From contig CANQOA010000001.1 in the NCBI GenBank assembly GCA_947625355.1, positions 109,795 to 173,794 on the forward strand: a stretch of 64,000 nucleotides of DNA, read 5' to 3'. Shown in pieces: positions 47,501 to 57,720 of the stretch. Under the pieces are notes generated by a model. The model was not told where the DNA came from. It was given only the letters and a program-made list of their open reading frames with translations, and made no database searches. The stretch's first letter is position 1; each line of letters starts with the position of its first letter. Origin of the DNA: an uncultured Oscillospiraceae bacterium (GTDB lineage: Bacteria > Bacillota > Clostridia > Oscillospirales > Oscillospiraceae). Position numbers and translations under genes: made by a program.

Positions 47501-48232
47501 ATGGCCCAGTCGTTTTATGCCGCGCCGGACGCCATCTGCCGGAACGTGACCGGCGCGCCCACGGCGAAGATATACAAGAGCACCCGGGTAGAGGACACCG
47601 TTCTGGGGGAATATGTGACCGTCGGCGATTTCTCCCGGCTGGGCGGCTGCCGGCTGGACGAGCACGTGGCCCTGCAGCGCAATAATATGCTCTACGGCGT
47701 CACCATGGGCCGCTACTCCTATACCGGCCGGAACACCACCGCCTGGCACGCCGACATCGGCTCGTTCTGCTCCATCTCCTGGAACGTGTCCATCGGCGGA
47801 GCGGACCACGATTACTCCCGCCTGACCACCCATACCTTCCTCTATTCCGACATGTTCGGCCTGCTGCCGGAGGGCGAGAGCGGCTATGACCGCTTCGCGG
47901 CCCCCTGCGTCATCGGGCACGACGTGTGGATCGCGGCCAACGCCTGCATCTGCCGGGGCGTCACGGTGGGCACCGGGGCGGTGATCGGCGCCGGCGCCGT
48001 GGTGACCCACGACGTGGAGCCCTATACGGTCGTGGCCGGGGCCCCGGCCCGGCCCATCCGCAGGCGTTTTTCTGATCACATCATCGCCCGGCTGCTGGAG
48101 AGCCGCTGGTGGGAGCTGCCCGCTCAGGCCATCAGAGAGAATTTCCATCTGTTCAACGCCGCGCCCTCGGACGAGTCTCTGGACGAGCTGGCGGCGCTGC
48201 GCCAACGCTATCTCGGAGGTGAGAACTCATGA
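47501..48232 (+). CDS. CatB-like hexapeptide-repeat O-acetyltransferase
   Basis: The 243-residue left-handed beta-helix acyltransferase shows repeats such as [16 protein letters not shown] and [36 protein letters not shown], split here only for description. The C-terminal [14 protein letters not shown] is typical of CatB/maltose-acetyltransferase enzymes. The likely catalytic His is in [10 protein letters not shown] or GGADHDYS. In glycan loci such enzymes acetylate sugar hydroxyl or amino groups using acetyl-CoA. The downstream glycosyltransferase start overlaps its stop. Confidence 0.88.
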   Translation: MAQSFYAAPDAICRNVTGAPTAKIYKSTRVEDTVLGEYVTVGDFSRLGGCRLDEHVALQRNNMLYGVTMGRYSYTGRNTTAWHADIGSFCSISWNVSIGGADHDYSRLTTHTFLYSDMFGLLPEGESGYDRFAAPCVIGHDVWIAANACICRGVTVGTGAVIGAGAVVTHDVEPYTVVAGAPARPIRRRFSDHIIARLLESRWWELPAQAIRENFHLFNAAPSDESLDELAALRQRYLGGENS

Positions 48233-49191
48233 TCACCGTCTCGGTCGCCATCCCCTGCTACCGTTCCGCCGCGACCATCGGCCCCGTGGTGGACGAGCTG
48301 CGCGCCGCCATCACCGCCCGGCCCGGCTACGATTACCAGATCATCCTGGTGAACGACTACCCCCAGGACGACACCTTCGACGTCATCACCCAGCTGTGCC
48401 AGGCCGACAAAAAGATCATCGGCGTGAACCTGTCCCGGAACTTCGGCCAATCCACGGCCAAAATGGCCGCCATCCCCTACGTGACCGGGGACGTGCTGGT
48501 GTTCATGGACGACGACGGCCAGCATCCTACCGACCAGATCTTCCGCCTGGTGGACAAGGTCCTGGTGGAGGGCTACGACGTGGTGTACGCCCGCTTCAGC
48601 CACAAAAAGCACGGCCTTTTCAAGCGCGTCACCAGCTGGATCAACACCCGGATGCTGGAGCTCAACGGCTCCCAGCCCAAGGGGATCACCATCTCCAGCT
48701 ATTACGCCATCAGTTCCATCGCGGTGGAGGCGCTGAAAAAGTACAAAAGCCCTTTCCCCTCCATGGGCGGCTACCTGTCCCACGTGGCCGAGCGTTATGC
48801 CAACGTGGACATGGACCACCGGGAGCGGATGGCGGGCCGCTCCAACTATACGTTCCGAAAGATGGTGGCCCTGTGGCTTACAGGTTTTACCAATTTCTCC
48901 ACCGTCCCGCTGCGGCTGGCGGTGATCGCGGGCACGGTCTTTGCCGCCGCGGGCTTCCTCGCGGCCGTGATCGTGGTGATCCGCAAGCTCATAAACCCCT
49001 CCATTGCCGCGGGCTTCACCACCAGCATCGCCCTGCAGCTGGGGATCGGCGGCATGCTCATGCTGCTTCTGGGGCTGTGCGGGGAGTATATCGGCCGCAT
49101 CTATATGACCGTCAGCAACATGCCCCAGTATGAGATCCGCAAGACGGTGAACACGCCCGCGCCGGAGAAGGAAGAGAACGATGGGAAGTAA
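48229..49191 (+). CDS. CsbB/GtrB-like GT2 glycosyltransferase
   Basis: The 320-residue enzyme has a GT2 catalytic domain with [25 protein letters not shown] and the metal-binding [15 protein letters not shown], then two C-terminal membrane segments (about 225-250 and 265-290). These features define polyprenyl-phosphate sugar transferases of the CsbB/GtrB/ArnC type, which load a sugar on undecaprenyl phosphate for use outside. In Bacillus CsbB pairs with YfhO, and a YfhO gene opens this locus. It starts at ATG after GGAGGTGAG, overlapping the upstream stop. Confidence 0.9.
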   Translation: MITVSVAIPCYRSAATIGPVVDELRAAITARPGYDYQIILVNDYPQDDTFDVITQLCQADKKIIGVNLSRNFGQSTAKMAAIPYVTGDVLVFMDDDGQHPTDQIFRLVDKVLVEGYDVVYARFSHKKHGLFKRVTSWINTRMLELNGSQPKGITISSYYAISSIAVEALKKYKSPFPSMGGYLSHVAERYANVDMDHRERMAGRSNYTFRKMVALWLTGFTNFSTVPLRLAVIAGTVFAAAGFLAAVIVVIRKLINPSIAAGFTTSIALQLGIGGMLMLLLGLCGEYIGRIYMTVSNMPQYEIRKTVNTPAPEKEENDGK

Positions 49192-50263
49192 GCTGCGCCC
49201 CCTGTACGACAAGCTCTATATCGGCGTGGAGACGTTCCTTCTGGCGCGGGGCGCCCGGCGGGACGCCAGGCGCGACTTAAAGCCCCTGCCCCCCAACCCC
49301 CAGGTGGACGAGCAGTACGACAGTCTCATCCGCCCCTATTGGCGGCAGTTCAGGGTGGCCGTGCCCAAAAAATACTGGTTCCACCTGCTGGCCAACGCCA
49401 ACCGGCCCTTCAGCCCCCGGTACATCCCGGACGATCTGTGGTTCGGCCGCATCATCCCCCACTACAACAACCTGATCTTCGCCAAGGCCCTGCAGGACAA
49501 GTGCCTGCACAGCGTCCTGTTCCCGGACATGCGCCGGCCGGTGACGGTGGTCAAGCGCATCGCGGGCGTCTACTACGACGACGGGCTGTCCCTTCTCACC
49601 GAGGACGAGGCCGTGGCCCGCTGTCATGACCGGGGCCGCATCCTGGCCAAGCCCTCCGTGGGCAGCGGCCAGGGCCACAGCATCCGCTTTTATGACAGCG
49701 CCGCCCTCTCCGACGGGGACATCCGGGACATCTTCCGCCAGTATGGGGACAACTTCATCATCCAGGAGAAGATGGCCCAGCATCCGGATCTGGCCAAGCT
49801 CAATCCCGGCTCGCTGAACACCATCCGCATCATCACCTTCCTGCACGGCGGCCAGGTCCGCGTGCTGGCCTCCATCCTGCGGATGGGCGGGTCCTCCAGC
49901 GAGGTGGACAACACCTCTCAGGGCGGATACAAAGCGGCCATCGGCCCCGATGGGCGGCTGGACGCGCTGGGCATGGACCACCATTTCCGCTTTTCGGACC
50001 GCAGCGAGAACGGCACCCTCTTCGCGTCGGTGACCGTCCCCTCCTTCGCCCGGGTGGTGGAGAGCGTATGCGCCCACGCGGCGAAGATGAGCCACTTCAA
50101 GATCATCGGCTGGGACATGGCCGTGGCACCGGACGGAGAGCCGGTCCTGGTGGAGTATAACGTGATCCCCGCCCAGGCGCACGCGGCCAACGGCCCCATT
50201 TTCGGGGACCTGACGGACACGGTACTGGCGGAGGTATTCGGAAAGAGAGGCGAGCGCCCATGA
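49181..50263 (+). CDS. Sugar-transfer-associated ATP-grasp protein 1
   Basis: The 360-residue protein matches the ATPgrasp_ST type found in polysaccharide loci: LAKPSVGSGQGHSIRF (phosphate-binding), FIIQEKMAQHPDLAKLNPGS, LNTIRIITFLHGG, DNTSQGGYKAAIG and FKIIGWDMAVAPDGEPVLVE with Mg-binding acidic residues. This class was predicted from genome context to attach amino acids or other acids to glycans. Its start overlaps the previous gene by 11 nt and its end overlaps the next gene by four. Tandem paralogue of 50260. Confidence 0.85.
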   Translation: MGSKLRPLYDKLYIGVETFLLARGARRDARRDLKPLPPNPQVDEQYDSLIRPYWRQFRVAVPKKYWFHLLANANRPFSPRYIPDDLWFGRIIPHYNNLIFAKALQDKCLHSVLFPDMRRPVTVVKRIAGVYYDDGLSLLTEDEAVARCHDRGRILAKPSVGSGQGHSIRFYDSAALSDGDIRDIFRQYGDNFIIQEKMAQHPDLAKLNPGSLNTIRIITFLHGGQVRVLASILRMGGSSSEVDNTSQGGYKAAIGPDGRLDALGMDHHFRFSDRSENGTLFASVTVPSFARVVESVCAHAAKMSHFKIIGWDMAVAPDGEPVLVEYNVIPAQAHAANGPIFGDLTDTVLAEVFGKRGERP

Positions 50264-51234
50264 CGCGCATGCAATATCTGAAACGGCTTCTGTCCTCCCT
50301 GCCGGAGATGTCGGCTGAGAGCGGCTTTCCCGTCTGGCGGCTGGCCGCGTCCTACGCGGTGTGCTATATCCTCTACGGAGCCAACTCCGAGGAGTTCCGG
50401 GCCATGCGCCTGTACATGTTCAACAACCGCCGGAGGAGACAGTATCTCCTCTATCGGGCCTCCTCCCGCTTCGCCCGGCAGCTGAACGCGGGCATGACGG
50501 CGGAGGACTTCGCCTCCCTGAACGACAAGCACCGCTTCAACGCCGCTTTCCGGGATCTCATCCGCCGGGACTGGCTGTATATCCCCGACAGCACCCCCGA
50601 CGACATCCGCGCCTTTCTGGGCCGGAACGGCGACTTCCTCATCAAATACTGCCTGACCTCCCACGGGGATAAGATCCGGAAATTCAACGCCCGGGAGCTG
50701 GCCCCGGAGGCGTTCATAAAGGAGTGGGGCGGCCAGCCCTGCCTCATGGAGGCCTTCATCACCCAGCACCCGGCCATGGCGGCGCTGAACCCCTCCACGG
50801 TGAACACCGTCCGGCTCCAGACCGCCCGCAAGGGGGACCGGGTCCTGCTTCTGGGCGGATGCCTGCGCTGCGGCGGGGCGGACGCCATCGTGGACAACTT
50901 CCACCAGGGCGGCGTGGCCTATCCCCTGGATATAAAGACCGGCATCGTCAACGGCATGGGCCGCACGCTGCGGGGGGACGTGGTGTATGTGCGCCACCCC
51001 TCCACCGGCCATGTGATGCCCGGTTTCCAGATCCCCCATTGGGACAGGCTGACCGAGATGGCCGTCAAGGCGGCCCTGAACGTGCCCCATGTGGGCTATG
51101 TGGGCTGGGACATCGCCGTCACTGCCGACGGGCCGGAGTTCGTGGAGGCCAACGTCAACGACCCGGACCCCATCGTGTTCCAGCTGGACGACCGGGGCGT
51201 GCGGCAGACGCTGGCCGACTTCGTCAACAGCTGA
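50260..51234 (+). CDS. Sugar-transfer-associated ATP-grasp protein 2
   Basis: The 324-residue paralogue of the preceding protein repeats the same ordered motifs: FLIKYCLTSHGDKIRKF (in place of the glycine-rich loop), MEAFITQHPAMAALNPS, VNTVRLQTARKGDRV, DNFHQGGVAYPLDI and VGYVGWDIAVTADGPEFVEAN. The loop change and the short N terminus suggest a different substrate from its neighbour. Translational coupling (ATGA) suggests the two act together or in sequence. ATP-grasp fold is firm; substrates unknown. Confidence 0.82.
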   Translation: MTRMQYLKRLLSSLPEMSAESGFPVWRLAASYAVCYILYGANSEEFRAMRLYMFNNRRRRQYLLYRASSRFARQLNAGMTAEDFASLNDKHRFNAAFRDLIRRDWLYIPDSTPDDIRAFLGRNGDFLIKYCLTSHGDKIRKFNARELAPEAFIKEWGGQPCLMEAFITQHPAMAALNPSTVNTVRLQTARKGDRVLLLGGCLRCGGADAIVDNFHQGGVAYPLDIKTGIVNGMGRTLRGDVVYVRHPSTGHVMPGFQIPHWDRLTEMAVKAALNVPHVGYVGWDIAVTADGPEFVEANVNDPDPIVFQLDDRGVRQTLADFVNS

Positions 51235-51255
51235 CCCCCCAGAGGACCGCCAGTC

Positions 51256-52827
51256 ATGACGCGCGCACAAAACTCCTTCTTCAACTTCATATCCAGCGTG
51301 GGAGCGTCGATCCTGATGATCGTGCTGAACTTCATCACCCGCGCTGTGTTCATCCGGGTCCTGGATGTGAGCTACCAGGGCCTGGAAGGGCTGTTCTCCA
51401 GCCTCCTGTCGGTGCTGAGCCTGACGGAGCTGGGCTTTGGCTCCGCCATCGCTTTCAAGCTCTATCGCCCCATCGAGGAGAACGACCGTCCCCGGCTGCA
51501 GGCGCTGATGAAGCTGTACCGGCAGGTGTATTTCATCATCGGCTGCGTCATCGCGGCGCTGGGTCTGGCGCTGATCCCCTTTCTGCCCAAGCTGGTGAAA
51601 AATTACGGCCGCCTGGCCGAGCTGCACCTCAACGGCGGGCTCATCTTTTTGATCTACCTGTCCAACAGCGTCGCCTCCTATTGGTTCTTCGCCTACAAGA
51701 ACGCCTTCATCAGCGCCACCCAGAAAAGCTACGTGCTCACCGTCTCCGGCTATGTGGTCTCCCTGGCCAACAGCGTCACCCAGATATGCGTGCTGGTCTT
51801 TACCCGCAATTTCGTGCTGTATATCGCCGTGCAGGTGCTCTTCACGATCCTGCGGAACATCCTTTACGCCGTCATCTGCGACCGGCGGCACCCCTACTTG
51901 AAGGAAAAGACCTCCGAGCGCGTCTCCCGGGAGGAGCTGAAGGGCTTTTTCTCCGACTGCTCAGCCCTGCTGCTCTACCGGGTGGCCAACGTGGCTCTGG
52001 ACGGCTCCGACAACATCGTCCTGTCCACCATGCTGGGTCTGGAGAGCAACGGCCTCTATTACAGCTATCTGACGGTCAAGACCTCCATCCGCACGCTTCT
52101 CAACAGCTTCTTCAACTCCCTGCAGGCGTCTCTGGGAAGCCTGTATACCACGGGCAACCTGGACTGGTCCCGGCTGATGTTCCGGGTGGTGAATCTGGCC
52201 ACGGTGTGCCTGTACGGCGTGTTCTCCGTGGGCATCGCCGTGCTGCTGGACGACTTCGTCGCGATCGTCTGGGGCCCGAACATGGTAGTCACCAGCTGGA
52301 ACGTGGCCGGACGGACGGTGGCGACGCCGCTGGCGCTCTTCATCGGCATCGAGTTTTACGTCACCGGCCGGGCCTATTTCCTCAGCACCTTCCGCACAGC
52401 CATGGGGCTGTTCCGTCAGATGCGCTTCCGCCCGGTCATCAACGTGACCGTGAATCTGGCGGTGTCGGTCCTGATGGTGCCCCGGATGGGCATCGCCGGG
52501 TGCGTGGTGGGCACCATCGCGGCTTATCTGAGCTCCAACCTGCTGTTCGACCCGCCGCTGATCTATAAAAAAGTGCTGGGCCTGCCCCTGCGGCGTTATT
52601 TCCTCACCAACCTCGCCTATGACGCCGTCACCGCCGGGGCCCTGGCGGCCAGCTGGTGGCTGTGCTCCCTCATCGCCCTGGGGGGCTGGCTGGGTTTTCT
52701 TGTCCACGGGTGCGTGTGCGTGGGCGTGACCGGCGGGATATTCCTGCTGTGCTACTGCCGGACCGAGGAGCTGCGCTACATCCTCCGGGCCGGGAAACAG
52801 CTGCTCCGGCGGGGCAGCCAAAAATGA
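51256..52827 (+). CDS. Wzx-like polysaccharide flippase (MOP superfamily)
   Basis: The 523-residue protein has 12-14 membrane segments and the N-terminal pattern of polysaccharide biosynthesis flippases (LNFITRAVFIRVLDVSYQGLEGLFSSLL, given here in outline). These move undecaprenyl-pyrophosphate-linked glycan units across the membrane. The C terminus is a short basic cytoplasmic tail. It follows the ATP-grasp pair by 21 bp and precedes two GT2 genes, as in Wzx/Wzy-type loci. A dedicated Wzy polymerase is not recognised unless the 43783 product serves. Confidence 0.88.
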   Translation: MTRAQNSFFNFISSVGASILMIVLNFITRAVFIRVLDVSYQGLEGLFSSLLSVLSLTELGFGSAIAFKLYRPIEENDRPRLQALMKLYRQVYFIIGCVIAALGLALIPFLPKLVKNYGRLAELHLNGGLIFLIYLSNSVASYWFFAYKNAFISATQKSYVLTVSGYVVSLANSVTQICVLVFTRNFVLYIAVQVLFTILRNILYAVICDRRHPYLKEKTSERVSREELKGFFSDCSALLLYRVANVALDGSDNIVLSTMLGLESNGLYYSYLTVKTSIRTLLNSFFNSLQASLGSLYTTGNLDWSRLMFRVVNLATVCLYGVFSVGIAVLLDDFVAIVWGPNMVVTSWNVAGRTVATPLALFIGIEFYVTGRAYFLSTFRTAMGLFRQMRFRPVINVTVNLAVSVLMVPRMGIAGCVVGTIAAYLSSNLLFDPPLIYKKVLGLPLRRYFLTNLAYDAVTAGALAASWWLCSLIALGGWLGFLVHGCVCVGVTGGIFLLCYCRTEELRYILRAGKQLLRRGSQK

Positions 52828-52846
52828 GATCTCGGGAGAGTGACCC

Positions 52847-53863
52847 ATGACGCCCTTTTTCTCCATCATCATCCCCATCTATAAGGCCGAGGCCTATCTG
52901 CGCCAATGCGTGGACAGCATCCTGGCCCAGAGCTGCGGGGACTTCGAGCTGATCCTGGTGGAGGACGGCTCCCCGGACGGCTCCGGGGCCATCTGCGACG
53001 AATACGCGGCCCGGGACAGCCGTGTGCTCGCCGTCCACCAGGCCAACGCCGGCCCGACCCCCGCCCGCCGCAACGGCCTGGACCGGGCGCGGGGGAGATA
53101 TGTGTGCTTCGTGGACGCGGACGACTGGGTGGTGCCCCATTGGCTGGAGACGCTCCGGGGCCACATCCAGCGGAACAACGAGCCCGACATGGTGCTGTAC
53201 GACCTCACGCGGGACGTGGGGAAGGTCAAGCAGCCCATGCGCGCGCAGGAGGGCTTCTACGACAAAACCCGGTTGGAAGCGGAGATCTACCCCTATATGC
53301 TCATGGACATGCGCCAGGGCCGTCTGGGCGTGGAGCTGTTTCCCGCCTATCTGTGGTCGAAAGCCGGCAAGCGGGAGCTGATCCGCGCGCATTTTATCCG
53401 CGACGACCGCATCACCATCTTCGAGGACACCTCCATGGCATATGAGTGCGTCTACAGCGCCTCCACAGTGTATATCAGCCGGGAGAAGCTGTATGTATAC
53501 CGGCGGCTGGCCCAGTCCAACCTCAACCACTACCGGCCAAAGTACTTTCACGAGCTGCGGCTGGTCCAGGACTACCTGATGGAAAACCTGGGCGGGAAGG
53601 ACCCCGCTCTGGACCGGCAGATCAACGGCTTCTGCATGTACCGGGTCATCAGCGGCATCGCCAACGAGTATCTGACACAAAAAAGCCTGGTCAGGGCCGC
53701 GGCCAACGTCCGCCGGGCCCTGAACGAGTCCGGCTTCGTCAAGCGCATCCGCTTCGCCGGGCTCCCGGCGTTTTATAAGCCGTTCCTGCTGCTGGTGAAA
53801 TGCCGCTGCTGCCTGCTGGCGACCTGGGCGGTGAAAATGCGGCTCACGCCTGAGGAAGATTGA
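52847..53863 (+). CDS. GT2 family glycosyltransferase
   Basis: The 338-residue enzyme has the GT-A fold: FFSIIIPIYKAEAYLRQCVD, LILVEDGSPDGSGAICDEY, an acceptor-side ANAGPTPARRNG, and the metal-binding CFVDADDWVVP. The N-terminal 110 residues are closely GT2; the rest is divergent, with a late hydrophobic segment (about 305-325) that may touch the membrane. It starts at ATG after GGGAGAG. It probably adds a sugar to the lipid-linked unit inside the cell; donor and linkage unknown. Confidence 0.9.
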   Translation: MTPFFSIIIPIYKAEAYLRQCVDSILAQSCGDFELILVEDGSPDGSGAICDEYAARDSRVLAVHQANAGPTPARRNGLDRARGRYVCFVDADDWVVPHWLETLRGHIQRNNEPDMVLYDLTRDVGKVKQPMRAQEGFYDKTRLEAEIYPYMLMDMRQGRLGVELFPAYLWSKAGKRELIRAHFIRDDRITIFEDTSMAYECVYSASTVYISREKLYVYRRLAQSNLNHYRPKYFHELRLVQDYLMENLGGKDPALDRQINGFCMYRVISGIANEYLTQKSLVRAAANVRRALNESGFVKRIRFAGLPAFYKPFLLLVKCRCCLLATWAVKMRLTPEED

Positions 53864-53873
53864 GGAGGCTCCC

Positions 53874-54908
53874 ATGGCCAAAATATCTGTCGTGATCCCC
53901 GTATATCAGGTGGAGCCCTATCTGCGCCGGTGCCTGGACAGCGTGCTCTGTCAGACATTTCGGGAGCTGGAGATCCTCGTCGTGGACGACGGCTCGCCGG
54001 ACAGCTGCGGCGCCATCTGCGAGGAATACGCCGCGCGGGACGGCCGGGTCCGGGTGATCCACAAGTCCAACGGCGGCCTCGTCTCCGCCTGGAAAGCGGG
54101 CGTGGAGGCGTCCACCGCCCCCTATATCGGCTTCGTAGACGGGGACGACTGGGTGGAGCCCGGATTCTTCCGGGACCTCTATGCCGCCATCACCGCCTCC
54201 GGCGCGGACGTGGTGGTGGGCGAGCGCAGCGAGGACCGGGAGGACCGTCCCCCCGTGACGTCCCGCCGGGAAAAGACCGTCATCTATGAGGGGCCGGAGG
54301 ACATCCGGCGGCTGCTGGAAAAGTTCTTCACCTCCTTCCTCCACACCGACCGGGCCACCCTGCCCATCACCTACAGCCGCTGGGACAAGCTGTACCGCCG
54401 CGAGCTGATCCTGGCCAACTGGAAATACTATAACGAGAGGATCTCCCTGGACGAGGACCGGATCGCCAACAGCGCGATCCTGGCCGACTGCAAAAAGGTC
54501 CTGGTGCTCAGCGATACGGAGAAATACCACTATCGCATCGCCGGCAGCTCCATGAGCCACGTCTATGACGAGCGGCAGGTCAACACCCTGGCGGAGCTGT
54601 ATGGCTCCCTGTCCGCCGTGGCCCGTGACAAAGGGATCGACATGGGCCTGGTGCTCATCTATACCGGCGGGGCCGCCTATCGGCGGATCTATTCCACCGC
54701 CCGGCAAAAGGGCGTCCCGCTCGCTACCCGCCGGGACCGGGTGCGGCATATCCTGTCCCTGACGCCCGCCGGCGCTCTGGGGCGCTACGCCGCCGCCCGG
54801 GGCGGCGCTTTCACGAAAATGTTCTGCGCCATGCTGGAGCGCGGCTGGGTCACGCCCTGCGTGCTCCTGGTGGCCGCCCACAGTCTGACCCAGCGGGAGG
54901 CCCTTTGA
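53874..54908 (+). CDS. GT2 family glycosyltransferase
   Basis: The 344-residue enzyme is a near relative of the preceding one: ISVVIPVYQVEPYLRRCLDS, EILVVDDGSPDSCGAICEEY, SNGGLVSAWKAGVEAS and the metal-binding GFVDGDDWVEP. It starts ten bases after the upstream stop behind GAGGAGG. It is the last plus-strand gene of the locus and ends at a strong terminator that also faces the convergent licD gene. Confidence 0.9.
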   Translation: MAKISVVIPVYQVEPYLRRCLDSVLCQTFRELEILVVDDGSPDSCGAICEEYAARDGRVRVIHKSNGGLVSAWKAGVEASTAPYIGFVDGDDWVEPGFFRDLYAAITASGADVVVGERSEDREDRPPVTSRREKTVIYEGPEDIRRLLEKFFTSFLHTDRATLPITYSRWDKLYRRELILANWKYYNERISLDEDRIANSAILADCKKVLVLSDTEKYHYRIAGSSMSHVYDERQVNTLAELYGSLSAVARDKGIDMGLVLIYTGGAAYRRIYSTARQKGVPLATRRDRVRHILSLTPAGALGRYAAARGGAFTKMFCAMLERGWVTPCVLLVAAHSLTQREAL

Positions 54909-54925
54909 GCCCCGCCGTCAAAGCC

Positions 54926-54968
54926 AAAGTCCGCGCGCTCTCCCTCCGGAAAGCGCGCGGACTTTTTT
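54926..54968. terminator. Terminator between convergent glycan operons
   Basis: The stem AAAGTCCGCGCGCT/AGCGCGCGGACTTT is followed by TTTTTT on the plus side; the minus side has a weaker T-rich tail. Confidence 0.85.
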
Positions 54969-54986
54969 GATCCTCTTCGGTGTTCC

Positions 54987-55826
54987 TTACCGCTTCTCCC
55001 ACCAGCGGTCGCGGTAGGACTTCTCCATGCTGAACCAGGCCACCGGATGGCCGGGACTCCGCTTGTCCTCGGGGGGCAGCTGCATATAGTCCCCGTACAG
55101 CGCCCGCAGGTACTCGTCTGTCCCCGCCGGACAGGGGATCATGATGTCCTCGAAGGGCAAGAGCACGGTGCCCCGCAGGCACCCGCTGGGATAGATCACC
55201 CAGCCGAAGCACTCGTTGGCCCAGGGCTGGTCGTCGAACCGATACCGGCGGAACAGCTCCTCCTGGCACATAGACGCCCAGTTGTAGCGCAAAAACAGCC
55301 GGACCGGCGACAGCAGGACCTGCCGCAGCTTCTCCCCCGCCGTGCGGGTGTCAGCCCAGGTGCCCCGCAGGAAGCGGTTGAACCGCACGAACCGGGCGCG
55401 CTTGCGCTCCAGGGCGTCCCGCTCCGGGCCCGGCGCCGGATAGCCGTCATAGGCGAAGATGTCGATATAGACCCCGGTATGGGCCTCGGGGTGGTCCTCC
55501 AGCCCGTTCTCGATGAAAGTGGTGCGCACGTCGTGGACCTTCAGGATGGAGTGGATGGCGTGGCGGGTCTGCTCATAGTCCTGCAGGGCCAGCCAGTCCG
55601 GCAGCTCCTTGGGGGCAATGGCGCGGAACCTATCGAAATCCTCCCGGGGCATCCCGATGTCCACGTCGTCGTCCCAAGGGATGAAGCCCTTGTGGCGCAC
55701 GGCCCCCAGGCAGGTGCCGCTGTCAGCCCACCAGCGCAGACCGTGGCGGTCCAGGATCACCATGACCGCCTTCAGGATCTCCAGCTCCCGCTGCTGGGCA
55801 GCCTTTACGTCGATCTCCATGGACAT
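54987..55826 (-). CDS. LicD family phosphotransferase
   Basis: The 279-residue protein carries the LicD hallmarks: WWADSGTCLGAVRHKGFIPW then DDDVDIGM (52-59, metal-binding Asp residues), and later TGVYIDIFAYDGYP. LicD-type enzymes attach phosphocholine or similar phosphoalcohols to teichoic acids and capsules. Neither choline uptake nor licC genes are here, so another phospho-substituent is possible. It starts at ATG 55826 after GGAGGGACGG. It is the last gene of the minus operon behind the GT32-TagF fusion. Confidence 0.88.
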   Translation of the reverse strand: MSMEIDVKAAQQRELEILKAVMVILDRHGLRWWADSGTCLGAVRHKGFIPWDDDVDIGMPREDFDRFRAIAPKELPDWLALQDYEQTRHAIHSILKVHDVRTTFIENGLEDHPEAHTGVYIDIFAYDGYPAPGPERDALERKRARFVRFNRFLRGTWADTRTAGEKLRQVLLSPVRLFLRYNWASMCQEELFRRYRFDDQPWANECFGWVIYPSGCLRGTVLLPFEDIMIPCPAGTDEYLRALYGDYMQLPPEDKRSPGHPVAWFSMEKSYRDRWWEKR

Positions 55827-55839
55827 GCTCCGTCCCTCC

Positions 55840-57720
55840 TCACAGTCCGAAATACTCCACGATCCGGCGGCAGTTGTTCCCGTCCCGGTGGTCGTCTACG
55901 CGTTCCAGCACCCTCCGCCGGTCAGGGCCATAGCCGTCGCGCCCGGCGGCCAGATCGTCCAGGAACGACTCCAGCCCCGCCAGGTCGGCGATCTTCTCCC
56001 CCGGCATCCAGTCCAGCGGATCGTCCATGATGAATCCCCGCGTGTACTGGTCCATGTCGCCGACGAAAAAGCCGATGGGCCGGTCCAGCAGCAGATAGTC
56101 GTAATACACAGAGGAATAGTCTGTCAGCAGGCAGTCCGCCCGGCCCACCAGCTCATACAGCTGCACATCCGCTGCCGCCAGGTCCTCGTCCTTCAGATAG
56201 AGGATGTTGGACAGGCTGGTCTGCTCCAAAAAGTCCGTTTTTTGCAGGTGGTGGATCTTGCACACCACCAGCATCCGCCGCCGCCGCAGCGCCTCGTTCA
56301 GCTCCTTGAGCTGCTCCAGGGTCTGGACCGGGTTGATGGAAAAGGCGTTGGCGAAGGAGCCGTCGGTCCAGCGGGCGGTCTGGCGGAAGGTGGGCATGGA
56401 GAGGATCAGCTTGTCATAGTCCCGCCCCGCCTGCCGGCCGCCCAGGAGCGCCGACACGTCGCGCGTCCGGTACAGCAGGTCCAGCCGGGGCTGGCCCAGC
56501 GGCAGCACCTGGCTCTCATCCACCCCCAGGAACCGGTCATAGAGCCAGCCCGCCTTGGCCGAGGAGATGCACAGATAGTCGTACGCTTTGCGCAGATCCT
56601 TGCCGCTGGTGCCCTTCAGGGGCACTCCGTGCCACATGTTCACCACCGTCTGTCCCTTGCGCCAATGGCGCAGCCAATAGGGGTGGGTGAAGAAAAAGAG
56701 CCGCGCCCGGCTGATATAGTATTTGGCCGCCAGGCTGTCCCGGCGCAGGAAGCGGACATGCGCCCGCCGGTGGGCGGCCAGTTTCTCCGGCTCCCGGACC
56801 AGCCAGATCAACCAGTATTTTTGATCCAGGCCCTGCTCCAGCATGTACTCATACAGGGCCCGGCCGTTGTCGCAGAAATCCCCCTCCGTCTCGAACACCA
56901 GGATGTCCCCCAGGGGCATATGCCCGAACGCCTTCACCAGCGGCAGGCGCAGATAATACGCCACGCCCTGGGAAAAGCTGCCGTCCCGGCGGCGGATGGC
57001 GTTGACCGCGTTGGCGGCCCTCTCCCCAAGGCCCGCCCCCAGCAGCCGGATGCAGGCATAGCGGGTATCCCGCTCCCGGAGCCACTCATCGTCGTGCCAG
57101 GAGGCCACGAAATGGTGGATGGCGCAGGTGTTCTCTGTGGGCCGGCCCTGGCCGGTATAAAAGGTCAGGGGGCTGAACCAGTCCCGGGGATAGACCGTCA
57201 CCAGGCCCTCCGCCTTTTGGGCCTGGCCGTTCATCACGATCCCGCACCGGTCGCGGGTGATGGCGGACACCACCTGCACGTTGGTGGTCTCGTCCGGCGT
57301 GCCGTCAGGGCGGAGAAAGCGCCGGTCCTTATAATCCTCCAGCAGCATCCGCACCCACTGGCCGTGTGGCTCCGTGCCGATGACGGCCGTGGAAAGCTGC
57401 TGCTCGTGCTCAAAGCCGCAGAAGGCCGGCTCGGACAGAAACCCGTCCAGGGGCTTCACCAGCTCCACGTCCGTGTCCATATACACGCCGCCGTACTGCT
57501 CCAGGGCCCACAGGCGCACATAATCGGAGAGGAAGGCCCATTTCCCCGCCTCATAAGCCTCCCTGGTATAGGCGCAGCAGTTGACATCGAAGCTGCTCTC
57601 GTCCCAGCGCCTGATCTCATACCCGGGGCAGCAGGCGCGCCAGGTGTCCATATACCGCTCCGTCTCCCGGCTCAGGGGCGCGCCCCCGAACCAGCAATAA
57701 TGAATGATCTTCGGGATCAT
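55840..57720 (-). CDS. GT32-type glycosyltransferase fused to TagF-like glycerophosphotransferase
   Basis: The start is the ATG 57720 (AAAAGGAGGACGGGC upstream); a frame reaching 57882 lacks one. In the 626-residue product, residues 1-240 are a GT32-like sugar transferase (IPKIIHYCWFGG, YMDTDVELVKPL with the DxD). Residues 255-626 are a TagB/TagF-like CDP-glycerol glycerophosphotransferase domain (VVNMWHGVPLKG, TDYSSVYYDYLLLDRPIGFF, DQYTRGF). The protein could both add a sugar and extend with polyol phosphate, as in teichoic-acid-like polymers. Its start overlaps the upstream GT2 stop. Confidence 0.9.
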   Translation of the reverse strand: MIPKIIHYCWFGGAPLSRETERYMDTWRACCPGYEIRRWDESSFDVNCCAYTREAYEAGKWAFLSDYVRLWALEQYGGVYMDTDVELVKPLDGFLSEPAFCGFEHEQQLSTAVIGTEPHGQWVRMLLEDYKDRRFLRPDGTPDETTNVQVVSAITRDRCGIVMNGQAQKAEGLVTVYPRDWFSPLTFYTGQGRPTENTCAIHHFVASWHDDEWLRERDTRYACIRLLGAGLGERAANAVNAIRRRDGSFSQGVAYYLRLPLVKAFGHMPLGDILVFETEGDFCDNGRALYEYMLEQGLDQKYWLIWLVREPEKLAAHRRAHVRFLRRDSLAAKYYISRARLFFFTHPYWLRHWRKGQTVVNMWHGVPLKGTSGKDLRKAYDYLCISSAKAGWLYDRFLGVDESQVLPLGQPRLDLLYRTRDVSALLGGRQAGRDYDKLILSMPTFRQTARWTDGSFANAFSINPVQTLEQLKELNEALRRRRMLVVCKIHHLQKTDFLEQTSLSNILYLKDEDLAAADVQLYELVGRADCLLTDYSSVYYDYLLLDRPIGFFVGDMDQYTRGFIMDDPLDWMPGEKIADLAGLESFLDDLAAGRDGYGPDRRRVLERVDDHRDGNNCRRIVEYFGL